A DNA stretch of 64,000 nucleotides from Dermacentor variabilis (Eukaryota; Arthropoda; Arachnida; Ixodida; Ixodidae), in NCBI RefSeq assembly GCF_050947875.1, contig NC_134570.1, forward strand, positions 232,051,265 to 232,115,264, in the 5' to 3' direction. A program made the translations under genes and the position numbers. This document shows positions 33,701 through 45,330 of the stretch, in pieces. The notes beneath the pieces are model-generated. The model was not told the DNA's origin and made no database searches. It was given only the letters and a program-made list of their open reading frames with translations. Numbering within the stretch: the stretch's first letter is position 1; each line of letters opens with the position of its first letter.

Positions 33701-34148
33701 AGTCTCCGTCAGGTACTGGTGGGCAGGATAAGACAGGGATGCAGGTTGCTGCAAAAGATGGCAGGCGTATAAAATCCGCGGAACAAAGCTGAGTTGGAGC
33801 TTGAGCAGGAAGGTCAACGGGAACAGGTAGGGGTAGGTCAAGTTGTACAACGCTGGCGGAACAGTCAATCAGAGCAGAATGGGCGGCCAGAAAGTCGAGT
33901 CCGAGGATCACGTTGTGAGGGCAACCTTCGAGCAGACTAAACAAAATGGACGTGTGGTGACCGGCGACTTTGACACGAGCAGTACACATTCCAAGCACAA
34001 CCGGAGTTTCATCGTCGGCGACCTGGAGCAGTCGAGTCAGAGCAGGAGTCAGTACTTTCTTCAAGCGCGTTCGAAGCTCCGCACTCATAATGGAAATTTG
34101 GGCTCCAGTGTCGATGAGTGCTGTAACGGGCAAACCATCCACGTCCAC
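30748..34148 (-). pseudogene. Gypsy-2 pol: protease, RT, RNase H, integrase; inactive
   Basis: Minus strand. The protease has ALIDTGAQISIMS and NVILGLDFL. RT has SSPWASPVVLVKKKD, SIDLRFGYWQIAV and MPFGLCNAPATFERMM, then runs CLCY, a TAG stop (32851-32849), DDV: the x of YxDD has become a stop. RNase H has RTDASGYAIGAFLAQ, TSERECLALIW and VTTDHYALCW, split by frameshifts near 32650 and 32200. Integrase has HHCC (AGHLGVTRT ... CESCQ) and D, D, E in VDLLGP, LTDRGR and LTERLNRTL. The frame ends at 30748 with the motif ISRLKPYL-like (HVSRLKPYLS), common in gypsy chromodomain-less integrases. Confidence 0.88.
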
Positions 34149-34237
34149 GTCCAGAAGATTCCGATTAGTAGGCAGGGTCAGCAGAGGAATTTCAGGCCGG
34201 TGTTCTAGAGCAGCGTCACCTCCAGGAGCTGCCCCAC

Positions 34238-35484
34238 TTACTTTCCCGTCGGAGAGCGGCGACGGTAAGCTGGGAATGGAGAGCGACGCAGCTGGGGCGA
34301 ACAGGAGCGGCGACTATGGGGTGATGGTGACCGGCTGGTCGCGGTGGCTCGAGCGTTGTCAGGTGCGTCTTCGACCTTGGTGGAGAGGGATGGCGGGTGG
34401 GGATTCAGTGGGGAGCGGCGGTAGGCGGTAAAGCTTGGTCGAGAGTGGGCTGGCCAGGAGCTTCGACACTGGCGAGAGATGTGGCCCACACGTCCACAGT
34501 AAAAGCAGATGGGTCTATCATCATGGGCGCGCCATTCGGCCGGGTTGCGATAGCCCGGATTTGGACCGTATTGGCTTTGGCGAACAGGGCCCGAGGCAGC
34601 AGACGAAGCAAAGTCAGGACGGCTGGCGGAGCAGATGGACGGAAGACCTACATTGGCAAGTTCTTGGCGAATGACCAACTGAATGTGTGACACAAGCAGC
34701 CTGGAATCGTCAAAGCACTGCGTCACAGGCGTGGCAGGAGACGCTGCTTCGATTTCTCGCCGAACGATACGTACGACGTTCTCGGAGGAGGTGGGCTCAC
34801 GTGGTGGACAAATGTCTTCGCTCGTCGATGAAGCTGCGGTATTGGGTAGCCGAGTAAACTGTTCAACTATGCGGCGACTCTTCGCGTCTTCAAAGCGGCG
34901 ACATTCGTTAATGATCTCATTGACCGTTGTTACGTTCTTATAAACTAGCAGGTTAAACGCGTCGTCCGCGATGCCTTTTAAGACGTGGCTGACCTTGTCT
35001 GCCTCTGCCTTATTGTTATCTACTTTGCGGCAAAGAGCGAGGACGGCCTGGATATACGCGAGATTCAGTGGACGTCTGTACACGGGTCCCAAGGTCCTTC
35101 TTCGCAGCACGTTGGCGGCCGATGGGCTTGCCGAACAAATCTCTAAGCTTCTGCTTGCACTGGTCCCAACTCGTAATCTCTTCTTCGTGTGTTTTGAACC
35201 AGACCCGTGCCGTTTTCTTGAGGTAGAATATTATATTGGGCCAGCATAAGCGTGTTGTCCAACCTGTTGTGTGCGCTGACCCGTTCGTAACTCTGCAACC
35301 AGTCATCGACGTCAACGTTGTCGATCCCGCAAATCATGCCAGGGTCGCGAGGCTGGGCAAGGATGACCGTCGGTGGCGACGACGGGGCCATGGTTGAACT
35401 CTCTCCTTCGGATGACATGGTGGCCAGGTTACGTCTGCTGCGGAGCTCCGTCTTGCGCAAGTGATTACCCCGCACGTCCACCAA
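34238..35484 (-). pseudogene. Gypsy-2 gag, frameshifted
   Basis: Minus strand. The first block (from 35484) contains PRDPGMICGIDNVDVDDWLQ, the second KTARVWFKTHEEEITSWDQC, and the third AYIQAVLALCRKVDNNKAEA. These are successive parts of the gypsy capsid, read in three frames with shifts near 35250 and 35090. The nucleocapsid knuckle CFYCGRVGHISRQC is intact near 34500, followed by an S/R/P-rich tail to the stop at 34238. The frame changes with few stops suggest either modest age or assembly indels. Confidence 0.82.
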
Positions 35485-35487
35485 TGA

Positions 35488-35639
35488 TGTTACGGAAAGG
35501 AAGAAGCGTGCGTCTATTTACAGATGGCCTTTAATGGCTGGGCCAACAAGCGTAGAGCAGCGATAAAAAAAACTACCCTCTTCCTCAGCGTCTCTCAGGC
35601 CACCATCATAGTCTTCTTCACACATTACCGACTGTGACA
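35488..35639 (-). repeat. Gypsy-2 5' LTR
   Basis: 152 bp, TGTTACGGAAAGG...CTGTGACA on plus. Upstream of gag on the coding strand. Confidence 0.88.
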
Positions 35640-37404
<1,765 letters not shown>

Positions 37405-37543
37405 CCGCGATGATGACGATGATGCTGATGGTTTATTGACATCCCTTATGAAACGGGGTGGTGATAGTCACCTAGCTTGTCGGACTTAATCAAGTATGAT
37501 AAGGATGGTGTGCTATACAAGTATGCTATAGGCTCACCTCCGC
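37405..37543 (-). mobile_element. LINE 3' UTR fragment, same family as 120-1090
   Basis: On minus it reads AAGCTAGGTGACTATCACC...CCCGTTTCATAAGGGATG followed by a (CAT/CATCG)n tail. This resembles 1045-1087 on plus. It is a very short 5'-truncated copy directly beside the ATGG tail of E2 copy 1. Confidence 0.55.
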
Positions 37544-37642
37544 GGATGGATGGATGGATGCTATGAGCGTCCCCTTTAGAACGGGACGGTGGGGTAATGT
37601 CCTACATATTTCAGAAAAAGGGAAATGAAAGAACAGGAAGAC

Positions 37643-39212
37643 TCATCATCATCATCATCATCACCAGCAGCAGCAGCAGCAGCCTGGTTATTCCCACTGC
37701 AGGGCAAAGGCCTCTCCCATACTTCTCCAACAACCCCGGTCATGTGCTAATTGTGGCCATGTTGTCCCTGCAAACTTCTTAATCTCATCCGCCCACCTAA
37801 CTTTCTGCCGCCCTCTGCTACGCTTTCCTTCCCTTGGAATCCACTCCGTAACTCTTAATGACCATCGGTTATCTTCCCACCTCATTACATGTCCTGCCCA
37901 TGTCCATTTCTTTTTCTTGATTTCAACTAAGATATCATTGACTCGCGTTTGTACCCTCACCCAATCTGCTCTTTTCTTATCCCTTAACGTTACACCTATC
38001 ATTCCTCTTTCCATAGCTCGTTGCACCGTCCTCAATTTGAGTAGAACCCTTTTCGTAAGCCTCCGGGTTTCTGCTCCGTAGGTGAGTACTGGTAAGACAC
38101 AGCTATTACACACTTTTCTCTTGAGGGATAACGGCAACCTATTGTTCATGATTTGAGAATGCCTGCCAAACACGCCCCAGCCCATTCTTATTCTTCTGAT
38201 TATTTCAGTCTCATGATCCAGATCCGCAGTCACTACCTGTCCTAAGTAGATGTATTCCCTTACCACTTCCAGTGCCTCACTACCTATTGTAAACTGCTGT
38301 TCCCTTCCGAGACTGCTAAAGATTACTTTAGTTTTCTGCAGATTAATTTTTAGACCAACCCTTCGGCTTCGCCTCTCCAGGTCAGTGAGCATGCATTGCA
38401 TTTGGTCCCCTGAGTTGCTAAGCAAGGCAATATCATCAGCGAATCGCAACTTACTAAGGTATCCCAAAGTTACTAACTCTTATCCCAAATTCTTCCGAAT
38501 CCAGGTCTCTGAATACCTCCTGTAAAAACGCTGTGAATAGCATCGGAGAGATTGTATCTCCCTGCCTGACGCCTTTCTTTATTGGGATTTTGTTGCTTTC
38601 TTTAAGGAGGACTACGGTGGCTGTGGAGCCGCTATAGATGTCTTTCAGTATTTTTACATACGGCTCGTCTACACCCTGGTTCCGCATTGCCTCCATGACT
38701 GCTGAGGTTTCTACTGAATCAAACGCTTTCTCGTAATCAATGAAAGCTTTATATAAAGGTTGGTTATATTCCGCACATTTTTCTATCACCTGATTGATAG
38801 TGTGAATATGGTCTATTGTTGAGTAACCTTTACGGAATCCTGCCTGGTCCTTTGGTTGACAGAAGTCTAAGGTGTTCCTGATTCTATTTGCAATTACCTT
38901 AGTAAATACTTTTTAGGCAACGGACAGTAAACTGATCGGTCTGTAATTTTTCAAGTCTTTGGCGTCCGCTTTCTTGTGGATTAGGATTATATTAGCATTT
39001 TTCCAAGATTCCGGTACGCTCGAAGTCATGAGGCATTGCGTATACAGGGTGGCCAGTTTCTCTAGAGCAATCTGCCCACCATCCTTCAACAAATCTGCTG
39101 TTACCTGATCCTCCCCAGCTGCCTTCCCCCTTTGCATAGCTCCCAAGACTTTCATTACTTCTTCCGGCGGTACCTGGGGGATTTCAAATTCCTCTAGACT
39201 ATTCTCTCCTAT
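37643..39212 (-). pseudogene. RTE copy 1 ORF2, RT half
   Basis: Minus strand. It reads [31 protein letters not shown], then one TAA (38912-38910, probably from Tyr). The same frame continues with KAFIDYEKAFDSV and KGVRQGDTISPMLF. A frameshift near 38460 leads into LRFADDIALLS (FADD at 38432-38443), YLGQVVTAD and the terminal RWSLRVTEWIPREGKRSRGR ending LQWE. That C-terminal signature is characteristic of the RTE clade. One stop and one frameshift are the only obvious lesions. Confidence 0.85.
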
Positions 39213-40672
39213 ATGAACACAACAATCAAACCCCGGCTCTCAGTCCCCAGCAGCTGCGAAGCAACTGACCACGGCGGCGGTCAGACCTGCGACACTGCAG
39301 AGGGTGCTAAGAATCCCTGGCTCCGGACAGGCCGCCATTGGAATATGAACCTGGCAACGTTTAACGCTAGAACGTTATCTAGTGAGGCGAGTCTAGCACG
39401 GCTATTGGAGGAATTAGAGGGCTTGTAATTGGGATATAATAGGACTCAGTGAAGTTAGGAGGCCAAAAGAAACATATACAGTGCTAAAACGCGGGCACGT
39501 CCTGTGGTACCGGGGCTTAGCGGAGAGACGAGAACTAGGAGTCGGATTCCTGATTAATAAGAACATAGCTGGTAACATACAGGAATTCTATAGCATTAAC
39601 GAGAGGGTGGCAGGTCTTGTTGTGAAACTTAATAAGAGGTACAAAATGAAGGTTGTACAGGTCTACGACCCTACATCCAGTCATGATGACCTGGAAGTCG
39701 AAAGCTTCTATGAAGACGTGGAATCGGCGACGGGTAAAGTCAAAACAAGATACAGTATACTGATGGGCGACTTCAATGCCAAAGTAGGCAAGAAGCAGGC
39801 TGGAGACAAGGCAGTTGGGGAATATGGCATAGGCACTAGGAATAGCAGGGGAGAGATATTAGTAGAGTTTGCGGAACCGAATAATATGCGGATAATGAAT
39901 ACGTTCTTCCGCAAGCGAGATAGACGAAAGTGGACGTGGAGGAGCCCGAACGGCGAAACTAGAAATGAAATAGACTTCATACTCTGCGCTAACCCTGGCA
40001 TCATACAAGATGTGGACGGGCTCAGCAAGGTGCGCTGCAGTGACCATAGGATAGTAAGAACTCGAATTAGCCTAGACCTGAGGAGGGAACGGAAGAAACT
40101 GGTACATAAGGAGCCGATCAATGAGTTAGCGGTAAGAGGGAAAATAGAGGAATTCCAGATCAAGCTACAGAACAGGTATTCGGCTTTGCCTCAGGAAGAG
40201 GACCTTAGTGTTGAAGCAATTAACGATAATCTTGTGGGCATCATTAAGGAGTGTGCAAAAGAAGTCGGTGGTAACCCCGTTAGACAGGATGCCAGTAAGC
40301 TATCGCAGGAGACGAAATATCTGATCAAGAAACGCCAATGTATGAAAGCCTCTAACCGTACAGCTAGAATAGAACTGGCAGAACTCTCGAAGTTAATCAA
40401 CAAGCTTAAGACAGCTGAGATAAGGAAGCATAATATGGAAAGAATTGAACATGCTTTCAGGAACGAAGGAAGCCTAAAAGCATTGAAGAAGAAACTAGGA
40501 ATTGGCAAGAATCATATGTATGCGTTATGAGACAAAGCAGGCAATATCATTACTAATATGGATGAGATAGTTCAAGCGGCCCAGGAGTTCTATAGAGATC
40601 TATACAGTACCAGTGGCACCCACCACGACACGAAGAGTGCTCATTACAAATCTTTCTGCGCCCATATTGGGA
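39213..40672 (+). pseudogene. RTE copy 1 ORF2, endonuclease half (inverted)
   Basis: The first block (39213-39428) has MNLATFNARTLSS, the start of an APE-like nuclease. After a frameshift the main frame (39481-40530) shows LGVGFLINKNIAG, ILMGDFNAKVG, NEIDFILC and KVRCSDHRIV, the metal-binding and His/Asp motifs of the endonuclease that nicks target DNA. A TGA (40528-40530, likely from Arg CGA) is followed in the same frame by DEIVQAAQEFYRDLYS up to the breakpoint. The alignment of frames shows it is the missing N-terminal half of the RT fragment on minus. Confidence 0.85.
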
Positions 40673-41608
40673 ACTTTGTTTTTGTGCGCCTCTGTTGTTT
40701 CTTGTTCACCTCCTTTTATTCCACCAATACTTCAATCGCCTCATATTAATCTCTGTTGCGGACATGTTCACTTTCCCCCTGCCCTCGCTGAACCCAAGGG
40801 TTTCAAGGAGGCCAGAAATGCCTAAATCGACCGCTTGGCGGATATCTTTACATTCTATAAAAACATGCTGCATTGTGTCCCTAGCTTTATCTCAGCAAGC
40901 ACATGCTTCTTCTTCCTTTTATCGCTTTATAAGGACGTGTTTTGAGGTATCCTGATCTCGCTTCAAAAGGAAATGAGCTTAGCTTTCAGTTATCCGAAAT
41001 TGTTTCTTTCCTGATTTTGTCTTTCCCTCTTAAGTAGTTACCCATAGCAGGTTTCTTTTCCATTGCCACCACCCATGAGATTATTTCAGCCTCTCTGACT
41101 TTTCGCTGCACGTTCACTATTGCCATGTTGCACAGCATACCGGTCGCAGACCTGCTGGTAAGCTCTTTTCTTCCACTATGAATCAATGTTTTTCCTGTAC
41201 AAATATATAAAAACTCTCCCAGCCCATTTACTTTCTGCCATATTCCTCAGCCGTTCTTCATAACGAATTTTACTGCAAGCTTCTCTCACTTGAAAGCTTC
41301 ACCACATCCAGGCACGGGGCCATATGAGCCTGTACATTTTCATTTGTAGTCTTCCCGTGAGCCCCCAATGCGAGGCGTCCCACTGTCCTTTGGTTTCCAT
41401 GTAGTCCTGATTGTACCCCTGACTTCAAGCAGGCAAGCGCATTTCCAAATGCAAGTGCATCCTGGGACAATTACTCCTTTCCGCATACCCCGGAGAACCT
41501 ATTAACTATTATATCTACATAGCGCTATGTGTTTCATAAAATGACCGCATTTCTCTTCCCGTTTGCTGCCATTGTTGTCGTTGTTTTTTCCTGTGTTTCC
41601 ATATATAT

Positions 41609-41725
41609 TGTTACGTTGAAGGGAAGGAAGAAGTTGGATTGGACTAGAGGAAGAGGAAGTCTGGCATTTGCCTGAACGCCATTAACCTCAGTTGTAAATA
41701 TACATTATTTTACATATTTTATACA
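41609..41725. repeat. probable solo LTR in E2 copy 1
   Basis: Compared with E2 copy 2 (44010-44050), E2 copy 1 has an extra block of about 105-117 bp inserted after CCATATATAT. It begins TGTTACGTTGAAGG and ends in an AT-rich CATTATTTTACATATTTTATACA. TG...CA ends, size and an ATAT target match the short gypsy LTRs elsewhere in the window. The exact right end (41713 or 41725) and the TSD are ambiguous. Confidence 0.45.
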
Positions 41726-42735
41726 TTGCCTTCGTTTGTCCATATGCGAAAGTACTTATACTTTTACCTGAGATATTTCTTGGCCCTGCAATTACACTGT
41801 CTGTTGACTGTTTTCTTTGCATACCAAAACACCTGAATCTTTAAAGCTAATTTTAAGTCCTAAATTCTCGCCTTCCTGTCCTCAGATATAAACTACATTT
41901 AACATATCACTTCGCTTGTTAGCTAGCAGGACAATGTCGTCCACATAAAACAAACGTGAAAGTTGCTGCTCTACTACTGTACCCGCGTGTTTGTATGAGA
42001 GATTAAACCCGATATTACTCCCCTCTATCGCCATTTCCATCCTTGCCACGTACATCATAAACAGCAGTGGAATTAAGGGCATGCCTGCCTCAGTCCTTTG
42101 TTGATTTCAACTTTTGTCTCGCTCCTCATCGCTTGCCGTTCAACGCAAACGGCATTCTCTAACCAAATATCCCTCTGAAAAGGTGTATGCAATCGTCGCC
42201 TATGCTTTCCCTTCCAGAATATCCCACAAAATATTGCGGTCTACATTGTTGTACGCTGTGCTAATGACTAAAAAAGCCACTTATAGCGGTCTCCTTTCTA
42301 CACTGGATATTTCAGTGCACTGAGTGAGGACGAGTATATTATCATCCAGACGCATACAGAATCTGACACCATTCTGAAGTTATCAGATAATTCCATTGCT
42401 GTCTGCCCTTGCTTGCAGCTTTAATTTATTCGCCCCGTTCCAAACCTGCGTATTAAGGATGTGATGATCAACAGTCTACATAAGTGAACTTTATCTTTCT
42501 CCCCTTGCCTTTATAAATTAAATTCATTGTACTTTCTGGAATGTTCACCTCCATTAATGGATGGATGGATGCTATGAGCTTGGTGGCGAAACACATGGTG
42601 GGGGGTTGCGCTACCAAGTTCTCTTTATTCTATTGACTAAAGCTATATGTTAAAAAAACCAAAAAAAGGAAAGAAAAAGCCCACAAATAATTCCCGTAAC
42701 CAAGCGCTCTGAACCCCTATTATGAACTTTGTTTT

Positions 42736-43108
42736 AATAAACAGAAAATCAGACATTTACCCGTTCATAGCAATTCCTACAAAGGATACCCATACGGGTT
42801 GCGCGAAAGAAAAGCTTCGCAGCTGAAAAATTCTTCGTGGTACAGGACTCGAACCCAGAACCACCGCCTTTCCGGGACAGGTGCTCTACCATCTGAGCTA
42901 GCCAGGCGGCTGGAAGATGGCAGGACGAAGTGGAATTTGCCAACAGCTCGAAGCAAAGGCAAGAGTTTGACGTAATAATTCTCAAATTTTCTTTCAAGGA
43001 ACCCGTATGGGCTTCTTTTGTAGCAACTGCTACGAACGGTGGATGTCTGATTTTTTCTTTATTAATTACGTCTCTCCACCTTGCCAGTTTCCGCTAAAAT
43101 ATTACGTC
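42736..43108 (-). mobile_element. SINE-like element: tRNA-like core between inverted-repeat ends
   Basis: The left end (AGAAAATCAGACATTTACCCGTTC..., from 42741) and the right end, on the opposite strand (AAAAAATCAGACATCCACCGTTC...), are inverted copies of each other over about 65 bp. They share ATCAGACAT, CGTTCRTAGCA, CTACAAA and CCCATACGGGTT. Between them is a tRNA-like head on the minus strand. GAACTTTG[TA]TTTT flanks the element (42724-42735; 43109-43121), a likely TSD of 12-13 bp in E2 copy 2. It resembles a repeat I recall as abundant in ticks. Confidence 0.7.
42836..42910 (-). other. tRNA-like sequence with box A and box B (in the SINE-like element)
   Basis: On minus from 42910: GCCGCCTGGCTAGCTCAGATGGTAGAGC, with D stem GCTC/GAGC and box A TAGCTCAGATGG. 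Further on is box B GGTTCGAGTCC with T stem CTGGG/CCTGT (weak). The acceptor stem is poor and position 33 is not T, so it is a Pol III promoter relic rather than a tRNA gene. Confidence 0.65.
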
Positions 43109-44047
43109 GAACTTTGATTTTGTACACCTCGGTTATTTCTTGTTTGCCTCCTTTTCTTCCACCCATCTTCCAGTGGCCTCTTACTGATCTCTATAGTGGA
43201 CACGTTTACGTTCCCCTGCTCTCGCTCAACCCAAGGCTTTCAATGAGGCCAGCGGTGCCTAAATCGACCACAGGGCAGATATCTTCACATTTCAAAATAT
43301 GATCCATCGTTTCTGTAGCTTTGCTGCAGCAGACACATGCATCTTCTTCCTTATTGCATCTCGATTTATAAGCTTTATAAGTGCGTGTTCCAAGGCATCC
43401 TGGCCTCGCTTCGAAAAGTAAGGAGCTTCCTTTTGAGTTATCTCAAATTGTTTCCTGATTTCGTGTTTTCCTCTTAAGTAGTTACTCATAACAGGTTTCT
43501 CTTACGCTGCCGCCACCCACGAGATTACCACAGCGTCTCTGTCTTTCCACTTGACGTTCTTTGATGCCATGTTCCTGGCCATACAGGTCGTATACTTGCT
43601 GGTAAGCTTTCTTGTTCTTTTTTTCCCCTGTGAATCAATGTTTTTCCTGTCCAAACACCTGAACACCTTCCGAGCCCATTTGCTTTCTTCCATATACTTC
43701 AGTCGCTCTTCATAATCAGTTTTGCTGTGTGGCTTCCCTCACTTGAAAACTTGTACAGCCCATATCGCCCTGCACAGCTTCAGTTCAAGTTTTCTCGTGA
43801 GCGCCGAATACGAGGCGATTCACTGACCTTTTGTTGCCGACTCCTGCTAGTACCCCTGACATCAAGCAAACAACCGCATTTCCAAATGCAAGTCCTGAAA
43901 ACATTACGCATTTCCACGTACCCTAGAGCTCCTCGTACTTATTGTATCCCCACAGAGCTCTGTGTTTCATTGTGACTGCATTTATCTTCCCCTTATCCCT
44001 CTGTTTCCATATATCTATTGCCTTCGATTATCCATATACGAAGATAT

Positions 44048-44196
44048 TGTCGCGATGCAGAACAGACGTGCATGCAGACAAGAGACGAAGAGGAATTGTT
44101 GTTGCTGGGCCGCTTCGGCCGCCATGTTTTAGTGTCAGTTGGTACCTTCAGCATCCGCTCTGCATAAACATTCGCTCTTGTCCCAGCATCGCAGCA
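44048..44196 (+). repeat. Gypsy-3 5' LTR
   Basis: 149 bp, TGTCGCGATGCAG...CGCAGCA. Paired with 55280-55433, with many differences. Confidence 0.8.
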
Positions 44197-44261
44197 TTTT
44201 GGTGGACGTGCGGTGTACCAGCCCGGAGCTCCACAGCGGTCACCGCATGGGAGCCCTGACA

Positions 44262-45330
44262 TGATGTTTCACCGTCAAAGCGCCGACCACCCTCCTCCGG
44301 TGCCGCAGACTCTGACCTCCATCGTGTTGTCCCAGCCGCGAGAACCAGGGACCTTCAATGGCATCAATGGTACGGACGTCGAAGACTGGATTTCGTGGTA
44401 TGAGCGTCTAAGCGAAAATATTCTGTGGGACCCAACGCTAATGCTAGTGAATGTGATATTCTAACTCCGAGGCAGTGCGCTTGCGTGGTACGAGACCGAC
44501 TAACACGACACGTTTGCAAGCAGGAGCTTCTAGGCCTCTTTGGAAAGCCCTTTCGCCGTCAGCTGGCAGCAAAAAAGAAGCTATTGGCCCGGGCTCAAAC
44601 GGGAAGAGAATCTTACATGGCATATATCCAAGGTGTCCTCGCGTTCTGTCGTAAGGCCGACGAAGACATGAACGAGACCGAGAAGATTGACCACATCCTG
44701 AAGGACATAGGAGATGACGGATTCAACCTGTTTATCTGCAAGAACTATGACTTGGTGGAAACGATCATGAAATAGTGTCGCAATTTCGAACCGATAAAGT
44801 GTCGCCGCATTACGCAGCAGTTCAACAGACTACCAAATACAGCTTCCACGTTTTCGTGCGAAGAACAGCCACGTGGACCTCCTCTGTCTGGGAAAGAAAA
44901 TTTGACTTGGTTAATTCGCCGTGAGCTCGATGTCATGTCTTCCGCCGTTCGTCGTCAGCATTGCGCAGACAACGCATGTGCTCTATCGCTCATACATGCT
45001 GTTGTCAGACAAGAGGTCAAATTTAGGCCTGCCGTCTCTCTTCCCTATTCTTAATGCCGCTGTCAGTCAGGGCCAGTCCCGCCCAAACACTGCTCCCCGT
45101 TTTCAACGATTACAACTCGCCGTCGTAACCCGGCCGACTGCAGAACATCGGACGATAGGCCGATTTGTTTCAATTGCTCGTGTGTTGGATATATTGCTCA
45201 TCATTGCCGCATTCATTGGTCATCGCCCCCTAGGTGGAGCTTCCCGTCCGACCGTCCAGATTAAGCTGCCCCCCGTTTCTCTGCGCATCCTTCATCTACG
45301 AATACGGACAACGCACCTCCGACATTCCGA
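44262..45330 (+). pseudogene. Gypsy-3 gag, degenerate
   Basis: It reads PREPGTFNGINGTDVEDW (44331 on), then LGLFGKPFRRQLAAKKKLL and AYIQGVLAFCRKADED in another frame, equivalent to Gypsy-2 gag. The nucleocapsid knuckle near 45160 reads C-x2-C-x4-Y-x4-C: the zinc-binding histidine has become tyrosine. Stops at 44462 and 44773 and several frameshifts. Confidence 0.75.

Larger units (their letters stand above)
37643..40672 (-). mobile_element. RTE-type LINE copy 1 with twin-priming inversion
   Basis: The 3' half (RT to tail) lies on minus at 37643-39212, and the 5' half (endonuclease) on plus at 39213-40672. The two halves meet head to head at 39212/39213. The inner end of the 5' half (GCGCCCATAT at 40672) and the start of the 3' half (ATATAGGAGAG on minus) fit together with a 4-nt overlap, so together they make one nearly complete element. 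This is the layout that twin priming produces. The tail is (TGA)n plus (GCT)n, usual for RTE. The element interrupts E2 copy 1. No TSD was resolved. Confidence 0.85.
37546..42556 (-). mobile_element. E2 LINE copy 1, 5'-truncated, interrupted by RTE and a probable solo LTR
   Basis: Minus-strand non-LTR element. Its 3' tail is (ATGG)n at 37546-37558 followed by the family 3' UTR (CTATGAGCGTCCCCTTTAGAACGGGACGG). After the RTE insertion (37643-40672) the element resumes at 40673. It reads back through a Cys-rich C-terminus, KVREAEIISWVVAMEKKPAMGNYLRGK (two segments near 41040-41120), GRLALGAHGKTTNE (near 41350), and the RT palm with FYVDDIVLL (YVDD at 41936-41947). Frameshifts are frequent. The 5' end breaks off in the RT at about 42551, next to the tail of copy 2. 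The clade is not assigned. Confidence 0.8.
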
